Positions 28,264-37,103 of a DNA stretch of 64,000 nt are shown here, in pieces (positions within the stretch are counted from its first letter, which is position 1; each line of letters starts with the position of its first letter). The stretch is taken from NCBI GenBank assembly GCA_041390685.1, contig JAWKPL010000001.1, positions 2,108,001 through 2,172,000 on the forward strand, read 5' to 3'. Below the pieces are notes generated by a model. It saw nothing but the letters and a program-made list of their open reading frames with translations, did no database searches and was not told the origin of the DNA. A program made the translations under genes and the position numbers. The DNA comes from JAIBBD01 sp041390685. GTDB taxonomy: Bacteria; Chloroflexota; Dehalococcoidia; UBA2979.

Positions 28264-28896
28264 ATGCGCCGCCTCGAGGTTGTCCCCGACATCGCCGCGG
28301 CCGCTGCGGACATCATCGAGCGGCGCCAGCCCCGCACGCTCGTCCTCACCGGCGGCAACACGCCACAGCCGCTCTACCGTCGCCTCGCGACGACGCCCCT
28401 CCCCTGGCGCGAGATGGAGCTGTTCTTCGGCGACGAGCGCTGCGTCCCGCCCGACCACCCCGACTCCAACTACGGCCGCGCCGCCGAGGCCCTGCTCGAC
28501 CACATCGAGGCGCGCGCGGTCTACCGCATGCGCGGCGAAACCTGCGACGCCGAGGGCTACGAACGCAACCTCCGCGCCCGCTTCGGTCCCGGCGTCCCTG
28601 CGTTCGACCTCACGCTGCTCGGCCTCGGCGAAGACGGCCACGTCGCGTCGCTCTTCCCCGGCGACCCGGCCCTCGAGGAGCGCGACCGTCTCGTCATCCG
28701 CGTCGAACACACGGACCACCCGCGCCTGACACTGACGCTCCCCGTGCTCTCCGCCTCCCGCCTCGTCCTCTTCCTCGTGACGGGCGAGGCCAAGCGCGAC
28801 GTACTCGCGAGACTCATGACCGGTGACGACATCCCCGCCACCCGCGTCGCTGCCGCCGAGGTCACCGTCCTCGCCGACCCGGCCGCCGCCCCCTGA
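28264..28896 (+). CDS. pgl: 6-phosphogluconolactonase
   Basis: This 210-residue protein of the NagB/DevB fold shows LTGGNTPQPLYRRLA, the active-site FFGDERCVPPDHPDSNY and GLGEDGHVASLFPG. It hydrolyses the lactone made by Zwf to 6-phosphogluconate. It lies directly downstream of zwf in one operon. Confidence 0.95.
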   Translation: MRRLEVVPDIAAAAADIIERRQPRTLVLTGGNTPQPLYRRLATTPLPWREMELFFGDERCVPPDHPDSNYGRAAEALLDHIEARAVYRMRGETCDAEGYERNLRARFGPGVPAFDLTLLGLGEDGHVASLFPGDPALEERDRLVIRVEHTDHPRLTLTLPVLSASRLVLFLVTGEAKRDVLARLMTGDDIPATRVAAAEVTVLADPAAAP

Positions 28897-28914
28897 CCAG
28901 AACGAGGGCGGAAC

Positions 28915-29073
28915 TCAGACCGCGCTGGCAGCCAGTAGCGCCAGGGTCCCAAAGGCTACGCCGACCGTCACGCCGGCCAGACTGACCTGAGTCGTGTCTG
29001 CTGGATGCTCCACCCTCGCGAGGCCAACGGCCCAGGCGACTGCGGCGGGCAGGAGCAGCGCGCCGAAGCTCAC
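28915..29073 (-). CDS. Possible small membrane protein or gene remnant
   Basis: The minus-strand frame ending at 28915 encodes hydrophobic segments (IVSFGALLLPAAVAWAVGLA and LAGVTVGVAFGTLALLAASA). The first usable start is a GTG at 29073, giving 52 residues, but the same frame stays open upstream to about 29330 with further hydrophobic, low-complexity residues and no ATG, GTG or TTG. This looks like either a short two-helix protein or the 3' part of a decayed membrane-protein gene. Confidence 0.3.
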   Translation of the reverse strand: MSFGALLLPAAVAWAVGLARVEHPADTTQVSLAGVTVGVAFGTLALLAASAV

Positions 29074-29413
29074 GATGCCGGCGATGCCCGACGAGAAGAA
29101 GGCGCCACAGGCCGCTGCGGCCGCGAACGTACGCTTCGTCGCACCGCTATCGGCACTCCCGCCGATCAGCGAAGCTGCGACGGAGATCGCCAGCAGCGGG
29201 ACCGAGGATGATCGGACCCCGCCCTGCTCCCGCGTAGATGATGAGGGACACCCGCCGTCGCTAGTGCGGACGGTGCCCAGACCAGGCGACCGTGGCGCGA
29301 ACGCGCCTGCATCGGCTATCCCGCTCCGCTGTCAGGAATCTCGAGATGACCCCTTCGCGTCTCGCTAGGAGTCTACTCCGGCACCGTACCGCCGCCTCCT
29401 GACGCCGGACAGA
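29074..29413. other. Intergenic stretch without a confident gene
   Basis: Apart from the start-less open frame continuing from the possible remnant downstream of pgl, I see no gene, RNA or repeat here. Confidence 0.4.
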
Positions 29414-29445
29414 CGAAGACCCTCGACTCACGTCGAGGGCCTTCG
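29414..29445 (-). terminator. Hairpin terminator after the DUF6458 gene
   Basis: CCCTCGAC-TCAC-GTCGAGGG forms a perfect 8-bp stem, extended by flanking CGAAG/CTTCG arms, 28 bases after the end of the minus-strand gene at 29473. No T-tract follows, as with the other hairpins of this window. Confidence 0.6.
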
Positions 29446-29472
29446 CTTCCCGCCGCATGGGAAGACCTCGTA

Positions 29473-29712
29473 CTACGGGCCGACTCGCGGCCCGTCCTCC
29501 ACGTCGATCTCCCGATACTCACGCCGCCGCGCCCCGCCCATCGGCGAGAAGCTCGTCCAGAAGAGGAGCGACAGCAGCATTCCGGCGAACCCCACCGCCA
29601 TGAGGATCAACCCCACCGTCGCGATGTCGACTCCCGTCACCGTCGTCGTCACGGCAAACGCCAGGACCGCCCCCACCGCGATCAGGAACAGGCTCAGACC
29701 AAGCGCAGGCAT
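29473..29712 (-). CDS. DUF6458-type small membrane protein
   Basis: This 79-residue protein has two transmembrane helices (about 3-24 and 31-53) and a polar Arg/Glu-rich tail. The spacing and the motif VGAVLAFAVTTTVTGVDI match DUF6458 proteins of high-GC Gram-positives and Chloroflexota. Function unknown. GGAGGGA precedes the ATG. It lies downstream of another small envelope gene. Confidence 0.75.
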   Translation of the reverse strand: MPALGLSLFLIAVGAVLAFAVTTTVTGVDIATVGLILMAVGFAGMLLSLLFWTSFSPMGGARRREYREIDVEDGPRVGP

Positions 29713-29745
29713 ACGTCCCTCCTTCCGCCTGGGAACCCCGTCGCT

Positions 29746-30537
29746 CTACTTCCGTCCCAACCCCATCAGCTTCTTCCCCTTCAACTCCTTGCGGCTGCGC
29801 ATCTCGTCGATCGCGAGCACCTTCGCCCGCACTTCCTCGACGGTCGGCATCCGCTCCGAGATATCGGAGATCAGCCGCCGTGCCTGTTCCGCGACGTCCT
29901 CGGTCTTCGACTTCTTCCGCTTGTGGCGCACGATCAGGCCCACGGCGAGCGCCGTGACCCCGACCGCCGCCGCGCCCGCAGCCGCCTTCGGGACCGCCAT
30001 CGGCATACCGTCGCCGTTGTGTCCGTGCATCTCACGCATCGGGTCGAACGGGTCTTGGCCCTGGCCGCTGCTCTGCCAGCGCCCTGCGTCACCGCCGCCC
30101 CCGCCGCTCCCCGTGGTCCCCATGCCCGCGCTCCCAAACGGCGTCCCGCCGCCGGGGATCGACGTCACTTCGGGCGGTTGCGTGGGCAGTTCCCCCGGCT
30201 CGCGGTCCGAAGCGGACTGGTTCGAAGTCATTTCCTCTACCTCCTGCCTGCTGCCTCCGGTGAAGTCCGTCGCGTCCGACACCGGCCCCACGGGCTCCGA
30301 GGTGCCGGTGTGCGTCTGCTCATCCGCGATGTCGTCAGGGATGACGGACTCACCGCGCAGGACCTCGTCGAGGTCCTCCTCTGCGTTCGTGCGCGCGTAC
30401 CCGAGCCGCCCCTGCAGGAGCGCGAGTAGCGCTTCTCGGTTCCCGTGTGACGCCTCGATCTCCCCTCTCTCCAGGCCCGGCCAGCGCCGCTCGAGGCGCA
30501 GGCAGACCTCGTCCCAGTCGCGAATCTCAGCAGTCAC
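29746..30537 (-). CDS. Hypothetical stress-type protein with one membrane helix
   Basis: This is a 263-residue protein. Residues 1-60 resemble CsbD-like general-stress modules (WDEVCLRLERRWPGL, repeated acidic/aromatic pattern). Next come a long disordered Gly/Ser/Pro/Asp linker, one hydrophobic segment near 190-208 followed by basic HKRKKSK, and a charged C-terminal helix. I cannot assign a function. The GTG start at 30537 has GGGAG six bases upstream. Confidence 0.6.
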   Translation of the reverse strand: MTAEIRDWDEVCLRLERRWPGLERGEIEASHGNREALLALLQGRLGYARTNAEEDLDEVLRGESVIPDDIADEQTHTGTSEPVGPVSDATDFTGGSRQEVEEMTSNQSASDREPGELPTQPPEVTSIPGGGTPFGSAGMGTTGSGGGGGDAGRWQSSGQGQDPFDPMREMHGHNGDGMPMAVPKAAAGAAAVGVTALAVGLIVRHKRKKSKTEDVAEQARRLISDISERMPTVEEVRAKVLAIDEMRSRKELKGKKLMGLGRK

Positions 30538-30761
30538 GTCCGTCTCCCGTCACCAATCGAGACATAACATCCTGCCTCTGCGGGGTCCCCCGCCGGTGCG
30601 AGCGTAGGCGCACCCCCGCCACACAGCCGTTGCGCGGGCGCCGCGAGGGCTCGCAACGGCATTGCGGTCGGACGCCGGCTCGCGTCGCTGGGCGACGCTT
30701 CGAGGCCGCGCGACGTCGAATGCGCGATACTCCATCCGTTCGTCCGCGGGGGAGGTGCGCG

Positions 30762-31250
30762 ATGGCGCTGAACGACTATCACTTCATGGTCGGCTGGTAC
30801 GTCGAGGCGCCGCCCGACGACGTCTGGGCGCTCGTGGCGGATCCCCGCACCTACACCGACTGGTGGCCCGAGTTCAAGACGGTCAGCCGCCAGAATGACA
30901 TCGAGGGCGTCGGCGCCCGCGTCGCTGCGGACGTGAAGTCGTTCCTGCCCTACCACCTGCGCTTCCGGCTCGAGTCGGTCCGCTACGACCGCCCCCACGT
31001 GGCCGAGGTCCGCTCCGCAGGCGACCTCGAGGGCATGATGCGCTGGCTGCTCGTCCCCTACGCCAACGGCACCTACCTCGTCTTCGAGGAGACGGTGCGT
31101 ACCCCCGCACGCCTCATGACGCTACTGGCGCCCGTCGGCCGCCCGTTCTTCAAATGGAACCACGCCCGCATGATGCGGCACGGCCACGACGGCCTGCGGC
31201 GCGCGCTCGCCCGCGCCGCCTCCGCCTCACACTCGATGCCCGCTCGCTAG
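30762..31250 (+). CDS. SRPBCC/START-like lipid-binding-fold protein
   Basis: This 162-residue protein has the SRPBCC pattern: an opening strand WYVEAPPDDVWALVADPRTY, the DWWPEF turn, central beta strands and a long C-terminal helix. Members bind hydrophobic ligands in a deep cavity; the ligand here is unknown. A strong GGGGGAGG precedes the ATG. It ends convergently with the coiled-coil gene, sharing the palindromic CTAG so that each gene reads its own TAG. Confidence 0.8.
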   Translation: MALNDYHFMVGWYVEAPPDDVWALVADPRTYTDWWPEFKTVSRQNDIEGVGARVAADVKSFLPYHLRFRLESVRYDRPHVAEVRSAGDLEGMMRWLLVPYANGTYLVFEETVRTPARLMTLLAPVGRPFFKWNHARMMRHGHDGLRRALARAASASHSMPAR

Positions 31251-32050
31251 CCCACCTCCGCCGCGCAGGCTGCCGCGGCGCCCTGCATTGCGGTCGCGAC
31301 CAGCCCCCAGCTGTCGAGCGACGTGTAGTAGAGCGCTTCCTCGTGTACCGCGAGGCACGATCGCAGCGCATCCGCCTCCGCGGCGTAGCTGCCTGCCTGC
31401 GCCTGGCTCACCGCGGCTTGCTGCTGGCTCACCGCCGCCGCCGCTTCGGCCTGCTCTACCTGCACCAGCAGCGCCGCCCGGTCGGCGTTCGCCTCGGTCA
31501 GGTCCGCGCTCACGGCATCGAGGTCGCTCAGGACGCGCGCCCGCTCAGCCTGCTCCGCCGTCAACGAAGCCTCTGCGGATTCGGCCCGCCGCGTCGTGAT
31601 CGCCGCGGACTGCTCCAGTGCCGCAAGCTGCCGCTCAAGGTTGTCGGCGCGCTCCGTCGTCGCCCGCAGCTGCGCTTCCGTCGCCGCGAGGCCAGCGCGC
31701 GCCTCGGCCAGTTGCCGCGCGTCGGCGCCGCTCGCGGGCGCTGCGTCCGCACTGCCGCCTCCCGCTGCCGTGCTCACCGACGTCCCCGCCGCGCCCGCGG
31801 TGTCGGCTCCTTGTTGCACGGCGGCGGTGCCCGCCGTCTCGGCCGGTACCGAACCCCGCTCACGTCCTCCCAGCACCAGCACACTGACCAGCGCCACGAT
31901 CAACACGCCCGCGCCCACCGCGGCCGTGACGAGCATCCAGCGTCGCGTCGCGATCTCACTCGGAGGCATCGAGGAATCGTCGTGTGCGTCCCAGGCGTCA
32001 CGCTCTCCCGGACCCACGCGATACGCGTAGCGAGGTGGAAGGTCGGCCAT
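31247..32050 (-). CDS. Membrane-anchored coiled-coil protein
   Basis: This is a 267-residue protein. A cytoplasmic N-terminus of about 40 residues precedes one transmembrane helix (LVTAAVGAGVLIVALVSVLVL), an Ala/Gly/Thr-rich linker and a long Ala/Glu/Arg/Gln-rich coiled coil (about 115-225). The C-terminal region contains Cys residues (RSCLAVHEEALYYTS, AACAAEVG). No family recognised; a structural or scaffold role at the envelope is inferred. The ATG at 32050 is chosen for its GGAGG five bases upstream. Confidence 0.6.
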   Translation of the reverse strand: MADLPPRYAYRVGPGERDAWDAHDDSSMPPSEIATRRWMLVTAAVGAGVLIVALVSVLVLGGRERGSVPAETAGTAAVQQGADTAGAAGTSVSTAAGGGSADAAPASGADARQLAEARAGLAATEAQLRATTERADNLERQLAALEQSAAITTRRAESAEASLTAEQAERARVLSDLDAVSADLTEANADRAALLVQVEQAEAAAAVSQQQAAVSQAQAGSYAAEADALRSCLAVHEEALYYTSLDSWGLVATAMQGAAAACAAEVG

Positions 32051-32194
32051 CACGGCCTCCATTCGTCGTCTACACCCCGCCACGGTCATCCGCGCGTGCC
32101 AGCGCGGACGGCTAGCGTACCACCGATAACCCGTAACGTAGCTGGCGCTTGCTCGTTCATACGGCGCTAACATTGTCCCGGCAGGCTCCTCCGT

Positions 32195-32830
32195 ATGCGG
32201 TCGCGCGCGGTCTTCCTCCCCTTCCTGGGTGGATGTGCGCTCGTGCTTGGGTGCTCGAGCGCCGGCAGCTCGTCGGTCGCGTCGCCGAAAGCCACCGCCG
32301 CTGTCGCGTCGGCGAGCACTCCCATCAGCACGCCGGACGCGCCCCTCCCCGCGGTCGCCACCCCCACCCCAACGCCACTCGCGACGCCGTCCGCGCCACC
32401 TCCGCTGCCAACCGCCGAGGCGACGCCACCGCTGCCACCGACCCTCACGGCGCCGCCCACCGTGCAGCCGCTCGCCGCGCCGCCCGCCGTGGCCACGCCT
32501 GTGCCCGTCGTCCCCACCTCGACTCCCGCCGCGACGCCGGCCCCGGAGGTGTCCCCGCCGCCGGCGCCCCGCCCCGCGCCGCTCGTCCGGCACACCGTCA
32601 TTCAGGACCTTTCGTTCGAGTCCGTCATCGAGGTGCCGGCGGGCAGCACGGTCGTATGGACGAACGTCGACGGCCTCGCCCACACCGTGACCTCGACGGA
32701 TCCGATGCTCGATTCACCGTTCCTGTCCACGGGCGATAGCTACTCCATCACCTTCGCGCAGGCCGGCGTGTTCAGCTATTTCTGCCGCCCGCATCTCCAG
32801 ATGACCGCGACCATCATCGTCGTCGACTGA
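32195..32830 (+). CDS. Cupredoxin-domain lipoprotein
   Basis: This 211-residue protein has a signal peptide ending in lipobox LVLGC (Cys near residue 20), about 100 residues of Pro/Thr/Ala low complexity, and a C-terminal plastocyanin/azurin-like domain. Type 1 copper ligands are visible: His in GLAHTVTS, then Cys-x2-His-x2-Met in FCRPHLQM. It is probably an extracellular electron carrier or copper-binding protein tethered to the membrane. The promoter is unclear; the gene is divergent from the coiled-coil gene. Confidence 0.85.
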   Translation: MRSRAVFLPFLGGCALVLGCSSAGSSSVASPKATAAVASASTPISTPDAPLPAVATPTPTPLATPSAPPPLPTAEATPPLPPTLTAPPTVQPLAAPPAVATPVPVVPTSTPAATPAPEVSPPPAPRPAPLVRHTVIQDLSFESVIEVPAGSTVVWTNVDGLAHTVTSTDPMLDSPFLSTGDSYSITFAQAGVFSYFCRPHLQMTATIIVVD

Positions 32831-32895
32831 CATCCCGCGAGACGAACACGTCCCGCTCGGGTACGCTCTCCCGCGATGACGGACGTGTTGTCTCG

Positions 32896-34407
32896 GTGAC
32901 GCTCTCGCGTGTCCGCTCCGGCGCGCTCCTCGGCATCGAGGGCATCCCCCTCGACGTCGAGGTCGACATCGGCAGCGGTCTCCCCGCCTTCAACATCGTT
33001 GGCCTGCCGGATGCTGCAGTGCAGGAGGCGCGCGAGCGCGTGCGCGCTGCCATCCGCAACGCCGGCTACGAGTTCCCCCTGCGCCGCATCACCGTCAACC
33101 TCGCCCCGGCCGACGTGCGCAAGGAAGGCCCGATCTACGACCTCCCCATCGCGGTCGCCCTCCTCGTCGCCTCCGGTCAGGTCGAGTCACGCTTCGAAGA
33201 CGTCTCGCTCATCGGCGAACTCTCGCTCGATGGCCACCTCCGCCACGCAAACGGCGTGCTCCCCCTCGTCGCCATGTGCCGCGACGCCCGCATCCCGACC
33301 GTCATCGTGCCCGCCGAGGACGTCCCCGAAGCCCGCCTCGTCGACGGGATCGAGGTCATCGGTATCGAGACGCTGACGCAGCTCAAGGAAGACCCGGGCA
33401 GCTGGCCGGTCGCTGTCCCGGCGGAGGGCGCGTCCGACGGTCTCGAGGTGCACGACCTGTCCGTGGTTCAGGGCCAGGAGCACGTGAAGCGCGCCCTCGA
33501 GGTCGCGACCGCGGGCGGCCACAACCTCATGCTCCAGGGCCCGCCCGGCGCCGGGAAGACGCTGCTCGCACGCACCATCCCCGGCCTCCTGCCGCCCCTC
33601 ACCCCCGACGAAGCCCTCGAGGTCACGAAGGTCTATTCCGTCGCGGGCATGCTCGGACGCGGCCACCCGATGGTCCTCGAACGCCCCTTTCGCGCGCCGC
33701 ATCACACCATCTCTCACGCCGGCCTGGTCGGCGGAGGCAGCAAGATCCGCCCCGGCGAGGTTTCCCTCGCTCACCGCGGCGTGCTCTTCCTCGACGAGTT
33801 CCCCGAGTTCGGCGCCACCGCCCTCGAGGCCCTGCGCGAACCACTCGAGTCCGGCAGCGTCACCATCTCGCGTGCCCGCGGGTCCGCCACCTTCCCCGCG
33901 CGCTTCCTGCTCGTCGCCGCCATGAACCCCTGCCCCTGCGGCTACCACGGTGACAACCGCCACCCCTGCACCTGCGCCGAGGCAATGGTCACCCGCTATC
34001 AGCGCCGCATCTCCGGCCCCCTCCTCGACCGCTTCGACCTCTTCGTCGACGTTCCCCGGGTCGAGTACGCCGAGCTCACCGCCGCCCCCTCCGGCGAGCC
34101 GTCCGCAGGCGTCCGCGCCCGGGTCGCCGCCGCCCGCGAGGTACAGCGCGCCCGCCTCGACGGCACCCCCTACATCGCCAACGCCGAGATGGGCCCCCTC
34201 GAGGTCCGCGAGCACTGCCAGCAACGCCTCGCCCCCGCCGCCCAGCCGCTCCTCGCCTCCGCCATGGACCGCCTCGCCCTCTCTGCGCGCGCCTTCCACC
34301 GCGTGCTCAAAGTCGCCCGCACCATCGCCGACCTCGCCGCCTCAGAAACCATCGAGGCCCCCCACCTCGCCGAGGCTGTCCAGTACCGCCGCCGCGCCGT
34401 GGACTGA
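32896..34407 (+). CDS. comM: YifB/ComM-family Mg-chelatase-like AAA ATPase
   Basis: This 503-residue protein contains an N-terminal Lon-protease-like fold (DVEVDIGSGLPAFNIVGLPD), Walker A QGPPGAGKTLLART near 215, Walker B GVLFLDEFPEF and a Zn-like CPCGYHGDNRHPCTC loop, all typical of ComM/YifB. ComM-type helicases promote branch migration in natural transformation; other roles exist outside naturally competent species. The GTG start at 32896 overlaps a 7-codon ATG mini-ORF (from 32876) whose TGA lies across it. The unknown-family copy B follows after 14 bases. Confidence 0.92.
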   Translation: MTLSRVRSGALLGIEGIPLDVEVDIGSGLPAFNIVGLPDAAVQEARERVRAAIRNAGYEFPLRRITVNLAPADVRKEGPIYDLPIAVALLVASGQVESRFEDVSLIGELSLDGHLRHANGVLPLVAMCRDARIPTVIVPAEDVPEARLVDGIEVIGIETLTQLKEDPGSWPVAVPAEGASDGLEVHDLSVVQGQEHVKRALEVATAGGHNLMLQGPPGAGKTLLARTIPGLLPPLTPDEALEVTKVYSVAGMLGRGHPMVLERPFRAPHHTISHAGLVGGGSKIRPGEVSLAHRGVLFLDEFPEFGATALEALREPLESGSVTISRARGSATFPARFLLVAAMNPCPCGYHGDNRHPCTCAEAMVTRYQRRISGPLLDRFDLFVDVPRVEYAELTAAPSGEPSAGVRARVAAAREVQRARLDGTPYIANAEMGPLEVREHCQQRLAPAAQPLLASAMDRLALSARAFHRVLKVARTIADLAASETIEAPHLAEAVQYRRRAVD

Positions 34408-34421
34408 CGGGCGCGGTCGAC

Positions 34422-35204
34422 ATGCTCGAACCACACGGGGGATGGTCCGCCGCCCCCCAGGCCGTCCCGCCGGACGGCATCCTCCTCCTCGAGATGTTCG
34501 GACGGTTGACCGCTGCGCCCGACGCACCGTTCCGAGGTGAGGGAGCATTGTGGTCCGTCTTCCGCACCCGCGCCGAGATGATGGGCTGGGAGCGCGGCAG
34601 TTCCCGGCCCGGTGCGCTCTGGTCGACCCACGAAGCGGAACTGACTGCCGGCTCGGAGACGGCTCGCCTGGGCTGGGCGCAGGTCGGCATCGAAGAAGGC
34701 TCGAGTCTCGTGCGCGTGCTGCCCGCACTCATCCAGTGCCTCGAGGACGCGCTCGGTCGCTTCGGCATCGTCGAATCGTCGGCGCTGCAACTCACGGCCG
34801 TGGGCATGTCGCCCGCTCCCTCTCGCTCCGATGCCACGCACGCGTCCTGGCTCCCCTGGTTTAGTGCGCACGACCACGACGCGGCCGTCGACGCCGCCCT
34901 CGCCTTCAACGGCGAGATGCTCCGAGCACGCGCAGAGTTGGACATCCTTGATCGCCTCGGTCGCTCGGGAACTCCGTTCTTCAGCTTCGGGCCGTCCGCG
35001 ACGGTGCCGGCGGAGTTCCGCATCGTGGCTCCGCCGGAAGCGCCGCTCGACCGACCCCTGTCTGCTGCGAGCCGCGGCATCGCCGTACGCATGCCCGAGT
35101 GGTCGAACGCCGCCGCGGCGTGGGTGCTCTCCGCGGCCGTCGACGCGACCCGTGCCTCCGCATCCACCACCGCCTTCGCTTGCAGGCTGTCGAGGCCCGC
35201 CTGA
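34422..35204 (+). CDS. Unrecognised protein, family copy B (paralogue at 24.5 kb)
   Basis: This 260-residue soluble protein is paralogous to the minus-strand gene at 24502-25296 along most of its length (LWSVFRTRAEMMGW, ALWSTHEAEL, RLGWAQVGI, MPEWSNAAAAW). No known domain is evident. It lies 14 bases after comM without a clear ribosome site and is followed by a strong hairpin, so it is probably expressed from the comM transcript. Confidence 0.7.
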   Translation: MLEPHGGWSAAPQAVPPDGILLLEMFGRLTAAPDAPFRGEGALWSVFRTRAEMMGWERGSSRPGALWSTHEAELTAGSETARLGWAQVGIEEGSSLVRVLPALIQCLEDALGRFGIVESSALQLTAVGMSPAPSRSDATHASWLPWFSAHDHDAAVDAALAFNGEMLRARAELDILDRLGRSGTPFFSFGPSATVPAEFRIVAPPEAPLDRPLSAASRGIAVRMPEWSNAAAAWVLSAAVDATRASASTTAFACRLSRPA

Positions 35205-35222
35205 CGCCGCCACCAGAAACAC

Positions 35223-35250
35223 GGAGGCTCGCGCCGCGGCGCGAGCCTCC
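35223..35250. terminator. Strong bidirectional hairpin terminator
   Basis: GGAGGCTCGCGCC pairs perfectly with GGCGCGAGCCTCC around a two-base centre. It lies between the convergent ends of the unknown-family gene and the haem peroxidase gene. Confidence 0.75.
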
Positions 35251-35275
35251 TCGTCGCTCCGTCTATCCAGTTCCG

Positions 35276-36859
35276 CTACGGCAGCTGCGGCGCGTCCCGC
35301 CCTACGGCTCCCGCGAACTCGAGCAGTTCGAGCATTCCGAACGGCTCGCTCATCGGCCGCCAGCCTCGCACCTGGAAATACGAGTTCGGGTCCGCGTCCA
35401 TGATGCCCGCCAGCGTCTCCGCGATGATCGTCCCTCCCACGCGTCCGATGCGCTCACCGTTGTTCACCACCCCCGACTCCGCGAGGATGTAGAACCACAG
35501 CGGCGCCTCGCCGTTGAACTCCGGCCGCGCTAGTTCGATCGCCGCCTGCGTCGGGTTCCCTGTCGCCGCCGCCAGCTCCGCGTTCGTCAGCACCGGCGCC
35601 CCGATGTGCCTCGCGACTTCCTGCCCGCTCGGGAGGCCCACCTGGACGCCCCGCTGCATGTTCCGCGCGGGAAGCGAAGTCCGCTCCGGCGAGGTCGGCA
35701 ACGACTGCGGCGGCAGGTTCAGCAGGTTCGCCGACAGCGTCGCATCGATCCGCCGCGTGCTGTTGAACGGGTCCGGCACCGGCGGGTTCGGGCTGTCGGG
35801 GAAGTGGAAGAAGTTGCGGAAGTCCGCTTTCAGGTGCGCCGGGATCGGCCGGAAGCCGTTCAGGTTCCCGTCCCCGGCCACCGGCTGCTGGATCGCGACC
35901 CGGTTCGGCGGGTTGATCTGGTAGTTGTTCCGCACCTGCGAATGGCCGAACCGGAACGCCGCCACGGCGAACTCCAGCGGCGTGAACAGTCGCAGGCGAT
36001 TGCGGGGCCGATAGTACTGCGTGACCGCCTTCCGCTTGCCATTCGGCAGCAGCCGCACCACCGAGTCCACGACTTCCTGGCCCACGTTCCGAGGTAGCAG
36101 GTCGTTCATCACCACCCACTGGTGGTGGTGCACCGTCGCCCGCCGAGCCTGCGCGAACGTCATCCCCTCGTCCACCAGCCGGTTGTGGAACCGCGCGAAC
36201 GCGATGTGCAGCTGGCAGATGATCAGGTTCTCTTCGTTCCGCGGGTCCCCCAGCTTGGCCGTCCCGTCCGCGTTGCGAGGCAGGTCGAGCACGCCGTGCT
36301 CGTTCACCACCAGCAGCAGCTTCGCCGGGTTGGCCGGGTCGCGCACCGCCCCCGCGCTCACCCCGTCCGGCTGGATCGGGTTGTACAGCGTGTCCAGGTT
36401 CAACACCGGCGACCGGAAATTCGTCGCCCCGTCCGGGTCCGACTGCTGGCTGCCCAGCATCTCCCGGTCCATGGTGAGGTCGTGGTCGGTGAACTGCCCG
36501 AAGAACGTGAAGCCGGAGGGCAGGTCGTTGTTGTTCCCCGTCGTGGACCCGTTCGCCGGGTCGCGCATCGTCACCGCCAGGGCATCGGTCGCCTCCAGCG
36601 GCACGTCGAACGCCGGCAGGTCTGGGAACATGAACCCGAACCGCCCCTGCGCGAACCTGCCCCGTCGACGAGGCAGGTTGATGCCCCGCATCGAGGCTCC
36701 GTGCGCCGCCATCGTCCGCTGCGCCGCCGCTTCCGGCACCCATGCTCCGTGCGCGAAGACCATTCCGGCCAGCGCTCCGGCGCCCAGGCCCTTCACGAAG
36801 GTGCGTCGGGACACGCGGCTTCGTTGCTGCTCTTCATCTGCTCCCGTGGGTTGAGGCAC
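35276..36859 (-). CDS. Tat-exported animal-type haem peroxidase
   Basis: This 527-residue protein has a twin-arginine signal (SRRTFVKG followed by a hydrophobic stretch ending at AAA) and the peroxidasin/cyclooxygenase-like core: distal His/Asp in FGQFTDHDLT, IAFARFHNRL and proximal His in AAFRFGHSQVR. It would use peroxide to oxidise halides or organic substrates outside the cytoplasm. The frame is open to 37009, but the GTG at 36859 is preferred because GGAG lies four bases upstream and the Tat motif then sits at a normal distance. An ECF-like element lies upstream. Confidence 0.85.
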   Translation of the reverse strand: MPQPTGADEEQQRSRVSRRTFVKGLGAGALAGMVFAHGAWVPEAAAQRTMAAHGASMRGINLPRRRGRFAQGRFGFMFPDLPAFDVPLEATDALAVTMRDPANGSTTGNNNDLPSGFTFFGQFTDHDLTMDREMLGSQQSDPDGATNFRSPVLNLDTLYNPIQPDGVSAGAVRDPANPAKLLLVVNEHGVLDLPRNADGTAKLGDPRNEENLIICQLHIAFARFHNRLVDEGMTFAQARRATVHHHQWVVMNDLLPRNVGQEVVDSVVRLLPNGKRKAVTQYYRPRNRLRLFTPLEFAVAAFRFGHSQVRNNYQINPPNRVAIQQPVAGDGNLNGFRPIPAHLKADFRNFFHFPDSPNPPVPDPFNSTRRIDATLSANLLNLPPQSLPTSPERTSLPARNMQRGVQVGLPSGQEVARHIGAPVLTNAELAAATGNPTQAAIELARPEFNGEAPLWFYILAESGVVNNGERIGRVGGTIIAETLAGIMDADPNSYFQVRGWRPMSEPFGMLELLEFAGAVGRDAPQLP

Positions 36860-36934
36860 TGAACTCCACTTCGCGTAGTCACCAGTTGGTGAACGGAAGA
36901 TTACGTAAGGTTTTGCCGGTTGTCGATATGAAAT

Positions 36935-36962
36935 CGTAACGACCTGAAAAGTTCCGGTTACG
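36935..36962. promoter_or_regulatory. CGTAAC/GTTACG inverted repeat with GGAACTT ECF-like -35
   Basis: In an AT-richer gap, CGTAAC (36935-36940) and GTTACG (36957-36962) form an inverted repeat. On the minus strand GGAACTT (36955-36949), a classical ECF sigma -35 core, faces the haem peroxidase. CGTAACGACC on the plus strand resembles CGTAACAACC before the DUF4331 gene. The role as operator or promoter is inferred. Confidence 0.4.
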
Positions 36963-37103
36963 AGTATGTAAGCGCCGGGCTCGCGCAAACGATTGAGGAC
37001 GACGCGCACCGAGAACGCGATGCATTTGCGAGGAATTCCGAGGAGACCGCCGACGCCTGCAAGAACCCCGGAGCTACGGTGCCCTCAATGAAGGGGGGCA
37101 CCC

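Noticed and set aside
32270..32580. Pro/Thr/Ala repeat-rich DNA as a tandem repeat or CRISPR
   Set aside because: It encodes the low-complexity linker of the cupredoxin lipoprotein; units are irregular and in frame. No CRISPR-like repeat-spacer array was seen anywhere.
32876..32899. Seven-codon ATG mini-ORF overlapping the comM GTG start
   Set aside because: Too short to distinguish from chance; noted only in the comM entry.
35099..35533. Plus-strand frame across the terminator at 35.2 kb
   Set aside because: Runs through a strong hairpin and is antisense to the peroxidase gene end.
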